The notes: a model not told the origin generated them from the letters alone. Positions 1-12,238 are shown, counted from the stretch's first letter. The stretch is 64,000 bases of DNA from Sarcophilus harrisii (GCF_902635505.1 NC_045430.1:126386425-126450424); one strand, 5' to 3'. A program made the numbers and translations.

Positions 1-1283
1 ATAAATATAAGCAATATCACAGTGAGTTATTTTATCCAATATACACAGGTCTACTAAACCTTGGATTTTAGGACTTTCATGATAGCCAAAGTGTTGAGGG
101 AAAAATATTTTTCATTGCATAACTTCCTCATCAGGAGTCATTTTGATCAAGGCTGTGAGTTTGAGAACAAGCTATTTAGAAAAAAAAAAGTTTGTCTTCA
201 TGTTAAACAAGATATTTGAAACTATATGTTAATGTCTTCAAGGAGAGATCTAACCCACAATACTTTAGTAAAATATATGAAGTCAGCATGTAAATCTAAA
301 ATTTACTAGAAGCACGTTTATGACATGTCTATACATCATATAATTGATAAGAACGCAATTTGTACAAATCTTAATCAAGAAACTAATTTCCAGAGATTGT
401 AATTTTTTTTTACTGAGAAGAAAGTGTAATAAACATTCTTCCTTCTTTTCCCCCCTTCATTATCTCTCCCAAAATGTGGTATCATTGAGAGATGGTCATT
501 TCCTATTACCCTTTACCCTTACTCTAAAAGTGATAGGAATCAACCTTAGATAATTTGAAAAAGTCTATCTAGTTGCTTATAGATAAATTCAGATACTTGA
601 CAGACAAATAGCAGGAAACTGGGTTGTTTTATCAAGGTCCTAGTCCCATGAGTATTACATAGGTGGATAAAAGCCCACCTCAGTTTAACAGGACATAAAG
701 TTTTGAGCCTGTCTCAACCCTAGTTATGTATACCTGCTAGGTTTAAAAGATCTGCCTGCCTCTGTACCATTTTTTAGATGAGATATTGCCAGAGACATAA
801 ATGAGAGTTCCATAATGGAGGTCTACTTTTTGGGCACTTTGTGCTATAATTTGAAGCAAACTATGCCTCTTGACAAAACAGAGATTACTAGATCTCAGAA
901 TAAGGCTTAAAAGAGAAATATATTTTTCTGTAGCACGGGGATAAAAATGACTAACATATTACAGAACATATAAAGAACTAAAAGAAGTATGGCAACTGGG
1001 AATATCAATTGTGGAAACTCATTATTTAGAATTATAGTAGGGAAATATACTACAAGGAAGAACTTTTTTTAAATTTTAAAATACTTTTTATTGTAATAAC
1101 TTTTTAAAGCAACTTTTATTTATTCATGTATTTGTTTCATTATATTCATTTCATTTGTTTGTTTATTCATTTTGTTCTGACTAGTGAATTTAAAAGTGTA
1201 TGCTGTTGTTATGAAGGGATTAAGGGGAGGGACAAGGGGGTGAGAACAGAAGCTAGGCTACCATGACTGCTTTCCTGCTTGAG
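1..1283. other. AT-rich stretch, nothing recognised
   Basis: No repeat, exon or RNA gene could be recognised here. The short open frame at 344-553 is low in complexity, has no neighbours and matches no family I know, so it is not treated as a gene. Sequence around 1080-1200 is T/A-rich and may be very old repeat material. Confidence 0.5.
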
Positions 1284-1795
1284 GACTTTTTTTATTGAAG
1301 CTTTTTTGCAGGGATAATTCTTCACCATTGACCCTTGCAAAACCCTGTGTTCCAATTTCCTCCCCTTCCCCCACCCCCTATCTCAGATAACAAGCAATTC
1401 AATATATGTCAAACATGGTAAAAAATATATATGTAAATCTGATATAGAGCTCATATGTTTACAATTATCTTGCTACACAAGAAAAATCAGATCAAAATGA
1501 GAAAGAAAATAAATTTCAAGCAAACAACAACAAAAGAAGTGAAAATATTATGTTGTGATCAGCACTCAGTTCTCACAGTCCTCTCTCTGAATTTAGATGG
1601 CTTTCATCATCATAAGGTCATTGGAAATGGTTTGAATCATCTCATTGTTGAAGAGAGCCCCATCCATCAGAATTGGTCATTGTATAATCTTGCAGTTGCT
1701 GTGTATAATAATCTCCTGGTTCTGCTTATTTTGCTCAGCATCAGTTTATGTATTGGCCTCTCTGAAATCTGATCGTTTCTTATAGAACAATAATA
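1284..1795 (-). mobile_element. L1 3' end, reversed, old
   Basis: Read on the minus strand this is the end of L1 ORF2 followed by a 3'UTR of the type ending in an AAGCTTTAAT-like tail (group ii below). It shows the block corresponding to 'acattgacccttgcaaaacc' near 1326 and the C-rich run at 1360-1380. The ORF2 end lies near 1690-1795. Divergence from the same segment at 8261, 49679 and 59000 is clear, so it is an older copy. Strongly 5' truncated. No clear target duplication was seen. Confidence 0.8.
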
Positions 1796-2569
1796 GAAGG
1801 AATAATTAAGGAAAAGAAAAACACAATCTAATGGAAGTCCTACCTAGTGCATGACTATACATTATTGAGAACATACAAATCTGAAGAAAAATAATTTATT
1901 TGCTGATGAGTGTTGTGACTATTTATTTCATTTGACCTATATATTAAAACTGTTGAAGGACCAAGATATTTATCCTACAGAAAAAAAAAAAGACTTAAAG
2001 AAGTACATTTATCAATAACTATTTCAAAGTCTTTAAAATAGTATCTCATAAAACAGAAAATCTTGTTGTTTTCCCTATTCACATAGATTACAACTAGAAG
2101 CAGAATAAGTGGTTAGATATTGGATAACTTTTAACTTTATGTAAATTTCTAAAGATTAGAATTTTCCAAAAGGGCAATTGGTTTTGATGGGAAATAGTGT
2201 GCTCTTTCTCACCAGATTTCTTTAAATGGAGTCTAGATAATCACATTGCTGATAAAATTAAAAATAAAATTCTTGCTCAAGGATGGGTTGACCTTTTCTA
2301 ACTCAGAATAAAGTCTCCATATCAATTTTTATCATTTTCAAACCATGCCACTAATACTCCAGTGACCTTCTTTAATTCCCTTCTACCACAACCCAGATTT
2401 GATGCTTTGGTCCTTGAGCTCTGGTGGTCATTATTTTTTTGTAGGAAAAAATGGTTATGTACATGGAATTCTAGTGATCAAATTTTATCCTATCTTGGCC
2501 AAATATTATCAAATCAATGTGGTCATATACCATACACTGTACACATACTAAATCTCTTTTATGATTTTT
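1796..2569. other. AT-rich stretch, nothing recognised
   Basis: No feature could be supported. Several A runs and weakly repeat-like tracts are present but cannot be assigned to a family. Confidence 0.45.
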
Positions 2570-2695
2570 CCCCCTTCATTACAATGTAAGTTCCTTAAAG
2601 AACTCTGATTAGTTGTATTTGTCTCCCCAGAATTTAGTACAGTGGCTGGTATGTAATTAGTGATTAATAGATACTTTTTTCATTTATTCAACACT
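2570..2695 (+). repeat. L2-like LINE 3' end
   Basis: The order of blocks matches the known 3' end of ancient L2 elements: 'aagttccttaaag', then 'tttgtctccccagaattta', then 'cagtggctggtatgtaatta', then an ATAGATAC-like end. This is established repeat structure; the copy is heavily decayed. Sequence 2340-2570 could be more of the same element but cannot be shown by eye. Confidence 0.6.
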
Positions 2696-3915
2696 AAAAC
2701 TATATCATTCTGATTCTATGGAAATTGAGTCTTTTTGGATATCATAAATACATATGTGATAAATGAGTGAATTTATAGTAAAATTAATGTCCATCTCCTT
2801 TGTATAATTATAATTTCCTTGACAGCTGAAAAGTTTATTATGCTTTGTTTTATTTTTTTTCTTGGAATTAAGTGAATTTTTTTTTAAATTTTGAAAACTT
2901 TTTTTCTAAAAAATCATGTCGCTTGCTTTATTTTATTTAAGTCCATTTGTCAGTCATCTCAAAATAAAAAGAAACATAATCTCTTTTCATTGAATATAAT
3001 TAGAAAAATAAGACTAAATTTTAAATCCATCTTTGTGTTACATAAGGCTCAGAATATATAGCACTAACTTTTTCATTCTGACAAATATTTTTCAACTAAA
3101 AATATATTTTATCATTAAAAAAGTAAAGAAACTTGGCATAAAATTGAATAGCATCATCATGGGATTATTAAACACCCCCTACTTTGCATAGGTCCTTAAT
3201 AACTCCAAGAATATCTCTACAATATTCCATTCCTCCCTATCTTTTCATGAAAACATCAAAAATCAAGGAGTTTTTATTTCCTTTCTTTTGTAAAGGAAAT
3301 GTGGTTGTGTCTGAGTAACCAGATTACTGAACAATAGTACAAAAAAAAGCCTACTAATTAGGAAGTCTTAGGAATGTGATATTTTGATGCCTCTGAAAAT
3401 AGGGTGATTTATTTCATTTTATGTTTTAGGACAAGTAATATTCAAAAGGATCTTTCATTTCTCTCTTCAATTGCATTTCTGCTGGACTCCAATTGTTTGT
3501 TTTTTTGATCTTTGACTGTAGTATGTTATGTCATCATAAGGAGTTACAGCAAAATAATAATCTTTTTATTTCCATTTCAGTTTATTTTATTAGTACAAGC
3601 TTAGGTTAGGTGGTTTCCAACAATTCATGCAAACTTGCAATGGTATAGGGAATAAAAGGTACTAATATTTGATGAACATAGATGGCAGGTAAGATCTAAC
3701 AGAAGAATGCTTGTAGAATAATTATACTAGTCCACAGAAGATAAAATAAATAGTGCTATGTAATGTTTCTTTTATATTTAGAGTTAGAGTCCTTCAGTAA
3801 GGAAAAGCTATTAGCAGGGCCTCTTGGGAGCAAATTGCATAAATCTGGCAAATTAATTGCTTTTTTGTATTAGCACAGGATGTTTAAGTTGCTTGCTGCC
3901 TGTTCACTTATTCAA
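2696..3915. other. AT-rich stretch, nothing recognised
   Basis: No gene or repeat family could be recognised. Homopolymer T runs at 2865-2910 are the only structure. Confidence 0.45.
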
Positions 3916-3924
3916 AAATATACT

Positions 3925-4404
3925 TTGGGCATGGACCCACACTTAACACCATATACCAAGATAAGATCAAAATGGGTCCATGATTTAGACATAAAGAACG
4001 AGATTATAAACAAATTGGAGGAACATAGGATAGTTTATCTCTCAGACTTGTGGAAGAGGAAGAAATTTGTGACTAAAGATGAACTAGAGACCATTATTGA
4101 TCACAAAATAGAAAATTTTGATTACATCAAATTAAAAAGCTTCTGTACAAACAAAACTAATGTAAACAAGATTGGAAGGGAAGCAACAAACTGGGAAAAC
4201 ATCTTCACAGTTAAAGGTTCTGATAAAGGCCTCATTTCCAAAATATATAGAGAGCTGACTCTAATTTATAAGAAACCAAGCCATTCTCCAATTGATAAAT
4301 GGTCAAAGGATATGAACAGACAATTTTCAGATGATGAAATTGAAATCATTACCACTCATATGAAAGTGTTCCAAATCATTATTAATCAGAGAAATGCAAA
4401 TTAA
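3925..4404 (+). pseudogene. L1 ORF2 fragment (linker before the cysteine domain)
   Basis: Open frame corresponding to the late part of L1 ORF2p, downstream of the reverse transcriptase. Visible motifs are YTKIRSKWVHDLDIKNEI, NFDYIKLKSFCTNKT, NWENIFTVKGSDKGLISKIY and DKWSKDMNRQFSDDEIE. Full-length ORF2 exceeds 1200 residues, so this is about an eighth of it. The frame is lost near 4370, where the expected MKKCSKSL...IREMQIKTT block is shifted; the rest of ORF2 continues in another frame. It has no upstream promoter or RT domain and cannot act alone. Confidence 0.85.
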
Positions 4405-4606
4405 GACAACTCTGAGATACCACTACACACCTGTCAGATTGGCTAAGATGACAGGAAAAAATAATGATGAGTGTTGGAGGGGATGTGGGAAAACTGGGAT
4501 ACTGATATATTGTTGGTGGAGCTGTGAATGAATCCAACCATTCTGGAGAGCAATCTGGAATTATGCCCAAAAAGTTATCAAACTGTGCATACCCTTTGAT
4601 CCAGCA

Positions 4607-4921
4607 GTGTTTCTACTGGGCTTATACCCCAAGGAGATACTAAAGAAGGGAAAGGGACCTGTATGTGCCAAAATGTTTGTGGCAGCCCTGTTTGTAGTGG
4701 CCAGAAGCTGGAAACTGAGTGGATGCCCATCAATTGGAGAATGGTTGGATAAATTGTGGTATATGAATGTTATGGAATATTATTGTTCTGTAAGAAATGA
4801 CCAGCAAGATGAATACAGAGAAGCTTGGAGAGAATTACATGAACTGATGCTAAGTGAAATGAGCAGAACCAAGAGATCATTATATACGTCAACAACGATA
4901 CTGTATGAAGATGTAATCTGA
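4607..4921 (+). pseudogene. L1 ORF2 C-terminal end
   Basis: Last part of ORF2 of the same L1. Motifs LLGLYPKEILKKGKGPVCAKMFVAALF, given here only as the pattern YPKE then MFVAALF, then WLDKLWYMNVMEYYCSVRND and ELMLSEMSRTKRS. These align with the extreme C-terminus of other L1 copies in the window and with human L1 (YPK, MFIAALF, MEYY). The frame is shifted relative to the upstream fragment. Confidence 0.8.
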
Positions 4922-5315
4922 TGGAAGTGGATTTCTTTGACAAAGAGACCTAATTCAGTTTCAATTGATCAATGATGGACAGAAGCAGCTATACCCAAAG
5001 AAAAAAACACTGGGAAATGAATGTAAACTGTTTGCATTTTTGTTTTTCTTCCCGGGTTATTTCTACCTACTGAATCCAATTCTCCTTGTGCAACAAGAAA
5101 ACTGTTTGGATCTGCACACATACATTGTATCTAGGATATACTAGGACATATTCAACATATATAGGACTGCTTGCCATCTAGGGGAGAGGGTGGAGGGTGG
5201 GAGGGAAAAATCAGAACAGAAGTGAGTACAAGGGATAATTTTGTAAAAAAAAATTACCATGGCATGGATTCTGTCAATAAAAAAAAGTTACTATAATAAA
5301 AAAAAGTAAAAAAAA

Positions 5316-5339
5316 AATATATATATATATATATATACT
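5316..5339. repeat. (TA)n microsatellite
   Basis: Short TA dinucleotide run that follows the A-rich tail of the upstream L1, a common place for microsatellites to form. Confidence 0.9.
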
Positions 5340-5357
5340 TTGCTTAGCTTATAAAGA

Positions 5358-6752
5358 ATCATTGACCGTACACCAAGATAAGGTCAAAATGGGTTCATGA
5401 CCTAGGCATAAAGAATGAAATTATTAATAAATTAGAGGAACACAGGATAGTTTACCTCTCAGACCTGTGGAAGGGAAAGGACTTTATGACCAAAGAAGAA
5501 CTAGAGATCATTACTGATCACAAAATAGAAAATTTCGATTATACCAAATTGAAAAGTTTTGTACAAACAAAACTAATGCAGACAAGATTAGAAGTGAAGC
5601 AATAAACTGGGAAAATATTTTTACAGTCAAAGGTTCTGATAAAGGCCTCATTTCCAAAATATATAGAGAATTAACTCTAATTTATAAAAAAAATCAAGCC
5701 ATTCTCCAATTGAAAAATGGTCAAAAGATATGAACAGACTTCTCAGATGAAGAAATTGAAACTATTTCTAGTCATATGAAAAGATGCTCCAAGTCATTAT
5801 TAATCAGAGAAATGCAAATTAAGACAACTCTAAGATACCAATACACACCTGTCAGATTGGCTAAGATGACAGGAAAAAATAATGATGATTATTGGAGGGA
5901 TGCGGGAAAACTGGGACATTGATGCATTGTTGGTGGAGTTGTGAACGAATCCAACCATTCTGGAGAGTAGTTTGGAACTATGCTCAAAAAGTTATCAAAC
6001 TGTGCATACCCTTTGATCCAGCAGTGTTACTACTGGGATTATATCCCAAAGAGATTATAAAGAAGGGAAAGGGACCTGTATGTGCACGAATGTTTGTGGC
6101 AGCCCTTTTGTAGTGGCTAAAACTGGAAACTGAATGGATGTCCATCAGTTGGAGAATGGTTGAATAAATTGTGGTATATGAAAATTATGGAATATTACTG
6201 TTCTGTAAGAAATGACCAACAGGATAATTTCAGAAAGGCCTGGAGAGACTTACATGAACTGATGCTGAGTGAAATGAGCAGGACCAGGAGATCATTATAT
6301 ACTTCAACAACAATACTATATGATGACCAGTTCTGATGGACCAGGCCATCCTCAGCAACGAGATCAACCAAATCATTTCTAATGGAGCAGTAATGAACTG
6401 AACTAGCTATGCCCAGAAAAAGAACTCTGGGAGATGACTAAAAACCATTACATTGAATTCAATCCCTATATTTATGCACACCTGCATTTTTGATTTCCTT
6501 CACAAGCTAATTGTACAATATTTCAGAGTCTGATTCTTTTTCTACAGCAAAATAACGTTTTGGTCAGGTATACTTATTGTGTATCTAATTTATATTTTAA
6601 TATATTTATCATCTACTGGTCATCCTGCCATCTAGGGAGGGGTGGGGGGTAAGAGGTGAAAAATTGGAACAAGAGGTTTGGCAATTGTTAATGCTGTAAA
6701 GTTACCCATGTATATATCCTGTAAATAAAAGGCTATTAAATTAAAAAAAAAA
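5358..6752 (+). mobile_element. L1, 5'-truncated, AATAAAAGGCTATT-type 3' end
   Basis: Second L1 in the same direction, of the group (i) subfamily also seen at 16949, 44226 and 61977. It starts at 'cattgaccgtacacc' inside ORF2 and ends in an A-rich tail after 'aaataaaaggctatt'. ORF2 pieces: SDKGLISKIYREL-equivalent near 5640, the cysteine region near 5890 (CGKTGTLMHCWWSC), and the C-terminal MEYYCSVRNDQQD block near 6190. Several single-base gaps break the frame, for example around 5560-5570, 5695 and 6105, where the other copies keep it. About 20 bp of unrelated DNA (5338-5357) separates it from the first L1. Confidence 0.88.
5892..6113 (+). pseudogene. L1 ORF2 cysteine-rich C-terminal piece
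   Basis: Frame with CGKTGTLMHCWWSCERIQPF followed by IKLCIPFDPA and YPKEIIKKGKGP. The C...H...C arrangement is the L1 ORF2 C-terminal nucleic-acid-binding domain (human counterpart CGEIGTLLHCWWDC). It ends early by a one-base loss in the run of T at about 6105. Confidence 0.85.
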
Positions 6753-6959
6753 AGAGAGATTACAGCAAGTCATAACCAGAGTAATACAGCATGACTAAGT
6801 AGGATGTATACCAGGAATACAGGGCTGACTCAATATTAGGAAAATTATTAGTGTAATTGACTATATCTATAACCAAACTTCCAAAAATCATATGATTATC
6901 TCAATATATGCAAAGAAAGCATTAGACAAAACCCAACACCCATTCCTATTGAAAATACC

Positions 6960-7260
6960 AGAAAGTTTGGGAATAAATGGAGTTTTCTTAAAATGATCAG
7001 TAACATCTATTTAAAACCACCAGCAAGCATCATATGTAATGGAGATAAAGTAAAATCATTCCCAGTAAGACCAGGGATGAAAAAAGTTTGGTCACTATCA
7101 CCATTAGTATTCAATATTGTACTAGAAATTTTAGCTTTAACAATATAAGAATAAAAAGAAATTAAAGGAATTAGAGTAGTTAATGAGGAAACCAAATTAT
7201 CACTCTTTGCAGATGATATGATGATATACTTAGAGAATCCTAGAGAATCAACTAAAAATT
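6960..7260 (+). pseudogene. L1 reverse transcriptase core, decayed
   Basis: The + strand reads as L1 RT: a region like N-G-V-F-L-K-M-I-S-N-I-Y (6975-7010), then V-R-P-G-M-K-K and P-L-V-F-N-I-V-L-E-I-L (7060-7130), then L-F-A-D-D-M-M-I-Y (7203-7229). F-A-D-D is the catalytic metal-binding motif. The usual 'RQGCPLSPLLFN' block is altered to 'MKKVWSLSPLVFN'. Stops interrupt the frame, as at 7148. Confidence 0.8.
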
Positions 7261-8260
7261 AATAGAAATAATTCACAATTTTAGTAAAAGTTTCAGGATA
7301 AATCCACATAAATTATTAGTAATTTTATGTTACCACCAAAGATGAGCAACAAGTGACACAAAGGGAAATTCCATTTAAATAGCTGTAGATAATATAAAAT
7401 ATTTGGGAATGTACCTGCCAAGGCAAAGTCAGGAACTATATGAATCCAGTTACAAAACACTTTCCTCACAAATAGTCTTATCTAATCAATTGGAGAAATA
7501 TCAGGCACTCATGGGTAGGCCAAGTGAATATAATAAAAATGACAATACTATCTAAATTAATCTATTTATTCAGTGACATACTAATCAAACTCCCAAGAAA
7601 TTATTTCCTGAGTTAGAAAAAAATAATAATAAAGTTCATCTGGAAGAACAATAGGTCAAGAACTTCCAGGGAATTAATGAAAAGAAAGAAAGAAAGCAAA
7701 TAAAGGTGGCCTATCTGTACTAGTCCTAAAACTATATTATGAAGCAGTGATCATCAAAACCATTTGGAACTAGTTAAGAAATAAAGCATTCAATTAGTGG
7801 AATAGGTTAGTTCCGCAAGACACAATAGTCAATACCTGTAGTAATTTGGTGGTTGATAAACCCAAAAAACCCCAGCTTTTGGGATTGGGATTATCCCAAA
7901 AGAACTATTTGACAAGAATTGTTTGGAAAATTGGAAATCAGTATGACAGAAATTAGTCATTGACCCACACCTAATACCCTATAGTCAGATAAGATTGAAA
8001 TAGGTTGATGATTTGACATAAAGAGATATTATGTGAGCAAATAAGAAGAACAAAGTTTAGTCTACCTCTTAGATGTGTGGAGAAGGGAGGAATTTTTGGC
8101 CAAAGAAGAACTAGAGTATATTATGGAATGCAAAGTGGATAATTTTGATTATATAAAAAAGCTTTTGTATAAGCAAAACCAATGCAAACAAGTTTAGATG
8201 GGAAGCAATAAATTGGGAAAAAATCTTTATATCCAATGGTTCTGATAAAGACCTTACTTC

Positions 8261-8627
8261 TTTTGTTATTTTTTATTAAAGCTTTTTATTTCCAAAACAT
8301 ATGCATGGATAATTTTTCAACATTGACCCTTGCAAAACCTGATGTTCCAGTTTTCCCCTCTTCCCACTACCCCCACCCCTAGATGGCAAGTTATCCAATA
8401 TATTTAAGCATGGCAAAAATATATGTTAAATCCAATATATGCATACATATTTATACAATTATCTTGCTGTGCAAGAAAATTCAAATCAAAAAGGAAAAAA
8501 AAAGAGAAAAAATAAAATGCAAACAAATAACAACAAAAAAAGTGAAAATACTATGATCCAAAATCAGTTCCTACAGTACTCTCTCTGAGTATAGATGGCT
8601 CTCTTCATCACCACTAAGGATTGAAAC
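8261..8627 (-). mobile_element. L1 3' end inserted in the older L1
   Basis: Reversed 3'UTR (group ii, AAGCTTTAAT-type) of about 370 bp. It begins with a T-rich tail and carries the 'gcatggataatttttcaac' block. It is flanked by 'taaagaccttacttc' (8246-8260) and 'taaggcctcacttc' (8628-8641), a target-site duplication made from the L1 ORF2 sequence it landed in. Two differences between the duplicates show moderate age. Confidence 0.9.
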
Positions 8628-9136
8628 TAAGGCCTCACTTCTTAAATATATAGAATTGGCTCAAATTTATAAGAATTCAAGCCATTCTCCAATTCATAAA
8701 TGATCAAAGGATGTGAACAGATAATTTTCAGATGAAGAAATTAAAACCATTCATACTCATATGAAATCAATTTCTAAATCATTATTGATCAAAGAAATGC
8801 AAATTAAGACAACTGTGAGGTACAATTAGACATCTCTCAGATTGAATAAGATGGTAAGAAAAACAATGATAAATTTTGGGGGTTATGGAAAAATGGAACA
8901 CTAATACACTGATAGTGGAGTTATATAAACTAATCCAACCATTCTGGAGAGCAATATGGAAGTATGCCAAAAGAGCTATCAAAAGTGCATATCATTTGAT
9001 CCAGCAGAGATCATTAAAAAGGGAAAAATACCTACATGTGCAAAAATGTTTGTATTAGACCTTTTTTTAAGTATAAGGAACTGAAAACTGAATAGATGTC
9101 TATCATTTGGAGAATGACTGAACAAGTTATAGTATA

Positions 9137-9538
9137 TGTAATGTCTGGACTCACTTTCTGGAAGATCTCTGGATGGTCCTTGGTTTTAGGTGGAGAAATA
9201 ATGAAGGCAGCAAAGCTACCACGAAGATGGTCAAGGTTGGAGTCTTTGAGTCTGAGATTGAGCTCAAGCACACATTCTCATTTCCAGTCCTCTCAGCCTT
9301 TAAATACCTTAGTACAATTACATCACTACAGCACACTGAGCATGTGCCAACTGTAGGACCATTACATCACCATATCACACTAAGTATATGCCAACTAGGG
9401 TGATTACATCATTACATCACACAAGTATATGTGAATTAGAGAACCATTATCTCATCACTCACACTGAGTAAACACCCTATCTTAAGTATCTTCAAGTATA
9501 CCTTTCTCAGAGTTCCCCAATATCTGAGGTCCTCTACA
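9137..9538 (-). repeat. 3' LTR of the class II ERV
   Basis: On the minus strand it starts TGTAGAGG right after the polypurine tract and ends ATTACA, giving the TG...CA ends of an LTR. It pairs with 13759-14178 across its length. A TATTTAAAGG stretch (plus strand 9298-9308) is a plausible TATA box. It shares its 3' edge style with the solo LTR at 40460, so the two families are related. Confidence 0.92.
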
Positions 9539-9560
9539 ACTCCCCTTTTCTTTTGTTTTA
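9539..9560 (-). other. Polypurine tract of the ERV
   Basis: On the minus strand an uninterrupted A/G-rich run ending AAAAGGGGAGT directly abuts the TGTAGAGG start of the 3' LTR. This is the plus-strand primer site expected for a retrovirus. Confidence 0.85.
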
Positions 9561-9639
9561 GAACACAGGTGGTCACTGACTCTCCCTGACTTCTCAGGAA
9601 GGGAGGTGGGCACTGAAGGGAAATGGGAAGCCAAACTAG

Positions 9640-10030
9640 ATATTGTTAGCAGGTTTCCTCTGAACTGAAGGATCTTATTTAAAACAGGTATATATAAATC
9701 CATCAGCATGGGAGGTATCACACAAGCACATAGTAATATAACACAGGTTAGTAGTGATATAATAAACAATATGAATAAACACATCCATAAGTCCTAGAAG
9801 GAGGGTATATAAATAACAATCACACATACACCTCCATCAGCAGCCAAGAGATAATCCAAAAACAAACAAACAAACAAACAAACAAAACCCTATGTATTGT
9901 CTATTACTTCATGTGTCACGGAATCCAATCATTCCTGCAGATTTTGAAATCTTGCAGCAGTCTCATTAACAATTTTTTATGTGCAAGAGTCAATAGTCAG
10001 TCACATGGTTAACAGTCATGCTTTTTCAGT
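9640..10030 (-). pseudogene. ERV env transmembrane-subunit remnant
   Basis: Minus-strand sequence near 9920-9970 reads as FQNLQE.LDSV..EVID, like the stretch before the membrane anchor in betaretroviral TM proteins. A strongly hydrophobic segment (LFILFIISLLTCVILLCACV) follows at about 9720-9784 and fits the membrane anchor. The position between integrase and the polypurine tract is where env belongs. No surface subunit was recognised. Fossil, broken. Confidence 0.6.
9861..9887. repeat. (CAAA)n microsatellite
   Basis: Short tandem run of CAAA units within the ERV env region. Confidence 0.9.
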
Positions 10031-10099
10031 GGCATGTGTAGTGAGATGGAACCATGTGTTGTTTCTTAGGTCTTTTTCTTTGTTTCAAGGGTCTGCTCC

Positions 10100-11010
10100 A
10101 TCTCTCTCTGATAAACAAGGCGAATATGGCTCATTGGCACCCATCTGATTCCTTCTCCATCTGAAGAGATACAAGCAAACCCTCTCCCCCAAGCAGTTAA
10201 CCTATCTGGCCCCTTCTATTCACCACTTTCTGGATCTCTCCATATCACCTGTCGATTATCTAAAGATAGTGGAACTGCTCGCACTGGACATTGCCCTTCC
10301 AGCGGGTTATAAAACCTGCCAAAGCCAGTACATCTTTATCAAAAATCAAAAAATCAATAGTGTAGAGAGCAAAATTTAAAAGTTCTCTAGGGTTACCTGT
10401 GACTCCCCCCTTTCTTTTATTTTTGGAGAAGGGTCTTGATATCTGTTTCTCCTCTGTACTATTGCCTGTCCTTGAAGATTAAAAAGTATGCCAATGGTGT
10501 GTAAAACCTGATAACTGCACAAAAATGTGCAAAATGTTTAGAAGTATATGCAGGTACATTATCTGTTTTTATTGCTTGTGGTACACACCATGATTGCAAA
10601 TGTTTGCCTAAGGAATGCAGTGATCACTCAGGTTGTCTCTTTCACTGATATTACAAAAGTAAATCCTGACAACTACGACATGAATAAGACAGACGACCAA
10701 AAGATTCTTAATGGGTCACATCTGTTCACCAAATTTCATTGGGTCTCAAACCATAAGGGTTCTTTCCTGGAGGGATCTTAGGAGCATGGAAAGGAAGGTA
10801 AGCTGTACAGCTTTTTACTATGCTTCTAGTTTCCTCTCTTGTTATCCCAAATTGCAGATGTAAAGTTTGAGCAGCCTGATGATATTTAGAATGAGATTCT
10901 TGGGCTACCTGAGATAAAGGAGTATTGGCTAACATGGTTAGAAGGCAATCTGCCTTTGAATTTCCATAAAAAATAGGACCTGGAAATCCACTATGAGACT
11001 GGACATGCAA
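10100..11010 (-). pseudogene. ERV integrase remnant with end of RNase H
   Basis: The viral-sense start reads HVQSHSGFPGPIFYGNSKAD, the typical end of RNase H. Next comes an HHCC zinc-binding head (H near the SKYHQAAQTLHLQFGIT stretch, then C...C before APK.PPG), the N-terminal integrase domain. The other end (10100-10260) reads like G..WKGPDRL then GEGIRWVPMSHIRLV, the integrase C-terminal DNA-binding domain of class II viruses. Fossil, broken. Confidence 0.85.
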
Positions 11011-11140
11011 GTTATAAATCTTACCTCAATGCTTTCTCACTTGTTCTTGAAGTTCCTTAAAAAGTTGATGTATATTAGAAGCTACAAATTTTATTTAGGC
11101 TGTGGCAATTCTTTCTATCATACCTCCTGAATAGGCTGAA

Positions 11141-11594
11141 TCAGATATTATATTTATATCTCCTAGATAACAAGGAAGAGCTTAGTATGATTACATAAAA
11201 TTCATTCTGCTGAGTGGACAGAAAAGAAATTCTAATTACTCTCTTTATAGTTAAGTCATGAGAGTATACAGCACAAATGTTGTGTTTGGATGCATCTGTA
11301 AACATAGGTGGTCCTTTAAGAGGAACCTTAGAAACTTTTTCTTCAAAAATCCATTGCCAATTATGTAATAGCCGGGTTATCTTTACTGGAGACCAATAAA
11401 ATTTGCCATTCTGGAATGGTTTCACAGCATACATTAATTTGTGCATTGGTATAAAAGGTATCTATCTTGTCAGGTCTTATCCCAGATAATGATTCCACTC
11501 GCTTAATGGGCTTTAATAAAATTCTAACCACAAGCACTGTGTAAGGACTAAGGCTTTGTTCTGGTTGTGCTGGGAGGTTCACCCACTCTATCAC
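11141..11594 (-). pseudogene. ERV RT connection and RNase H remnant
   Basis: Viral-sense blocks include PYTVLVVRILLKPIKRVESLSG, seen as the RT thumb/connection, and then PLKGPPMFTDASKHNICAVY shortened here to the key FTDAS motif. That motif carries the first catalytic aspartate of retroviral RNase H. The order RT, RNase H, integrase is normal for pol. Fossil, broken. Confidence 0.82.
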
Positions 11595-11964
11595 ATTGTC
11601 ACCTTGATGAAGGGCTGCTGTGGGTGCCTCTTTTGTAGCAAAAATTGATATGTGCTAGAGTTTTTGAGTAATTCTTTCAATATTGGATAAAGACAGTTCA
11701 ACTTTTCTCAAAGTTTCTTGAGCTTCTTTTCTAAGCTTATGTGGTGAGTTTAAAGCAGTGTCTTCCCTTAAAATGTCATATAATGGTTGCAATTGATAGT
11801 TAAGCCTAACACTGGACACATTCATTGGATATCTCCTATCAATTTCTGAAAGTCATTTAAGGTGTTCAACTTCTCTGTTCTTAAAGAAAGCTTTTGTACT
11901 GTAAGCGCCTTAGAGTATACTTCATATCCTAAATATTGAAAAGGAGCATGTCTGATTTTTTTCT

Positions 11965-12188
11965 TTTTTTTAAATTTAATAGCCTTTTATTTACAGGTTA
12001 TATGCATGGGTAACTTTACAGCATTAACAATTGCCAAACCTCTTGTTCCAATTTTTCACCTCTTACTCCCCCACCCCCTCCCCTAGATGGCAGGATGACC
12101 AGTAGATGTTAAATACATTAAAATATAAATTAGATACACAATAAGTATACATGACCAAAACGTTATTTTGCTGTACAAAAAGAATCAA
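11965..12188 (-). mobile_element. L1 3' end inserted in the ERV
   Basis: About 220 bp of group (i) L1 3'UTR, reversed, with T-rich tail and 'aatagccttttatttacagg' at its start. Flanks 'tgtctgatttttttct' (11949-11964) and 'tgcctgatttttttct' (12189-12204) form a 16-bp target duplication with one difference. It therefore landed after the provirus and is the youngest layer of the stack. Confidence 0.93.
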
Positions 12189-12238
12189 TGCCTGATTTTT
12201 TTCTAAAGCTTTATGCAATTTGTAGTTCCTTAGTGTTT

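Larger units (their letters stand above)
3920..5330 (+). mobile_element. L1, 5'-truncated, third 3'UTR type
   Basis: An L1 with about 1 kb of ORF2 C-terminus and a 3'UTR unlike the other copies here (group iii). ORF2 is recognised by KSFCTNKT, SDKGLISKIYREL and KWSKDMNRQFSD, all with counterparts in mammalian L1 ORF2. The C-terminal cysteine region follows near 4470-4530. The 3'UTR has a G-rich stretch at 5180-5205 and ends with CAATAAA and A runs, running into a (TA)n tract at 5316-5339. The 5' edge is approximate and no target duplication was found. It sits directly upstream of another L1 in the same direction. Confidence 0.85.

Noticed and set aside
9482-9784. 100-residue reverse frame with a membrane segment
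   Set aside because: It spans the ERV polypurine tract and LTR edge. Only the hydrophobic part fits env; it is fossil retroviral sequence, not a host membrane protein.
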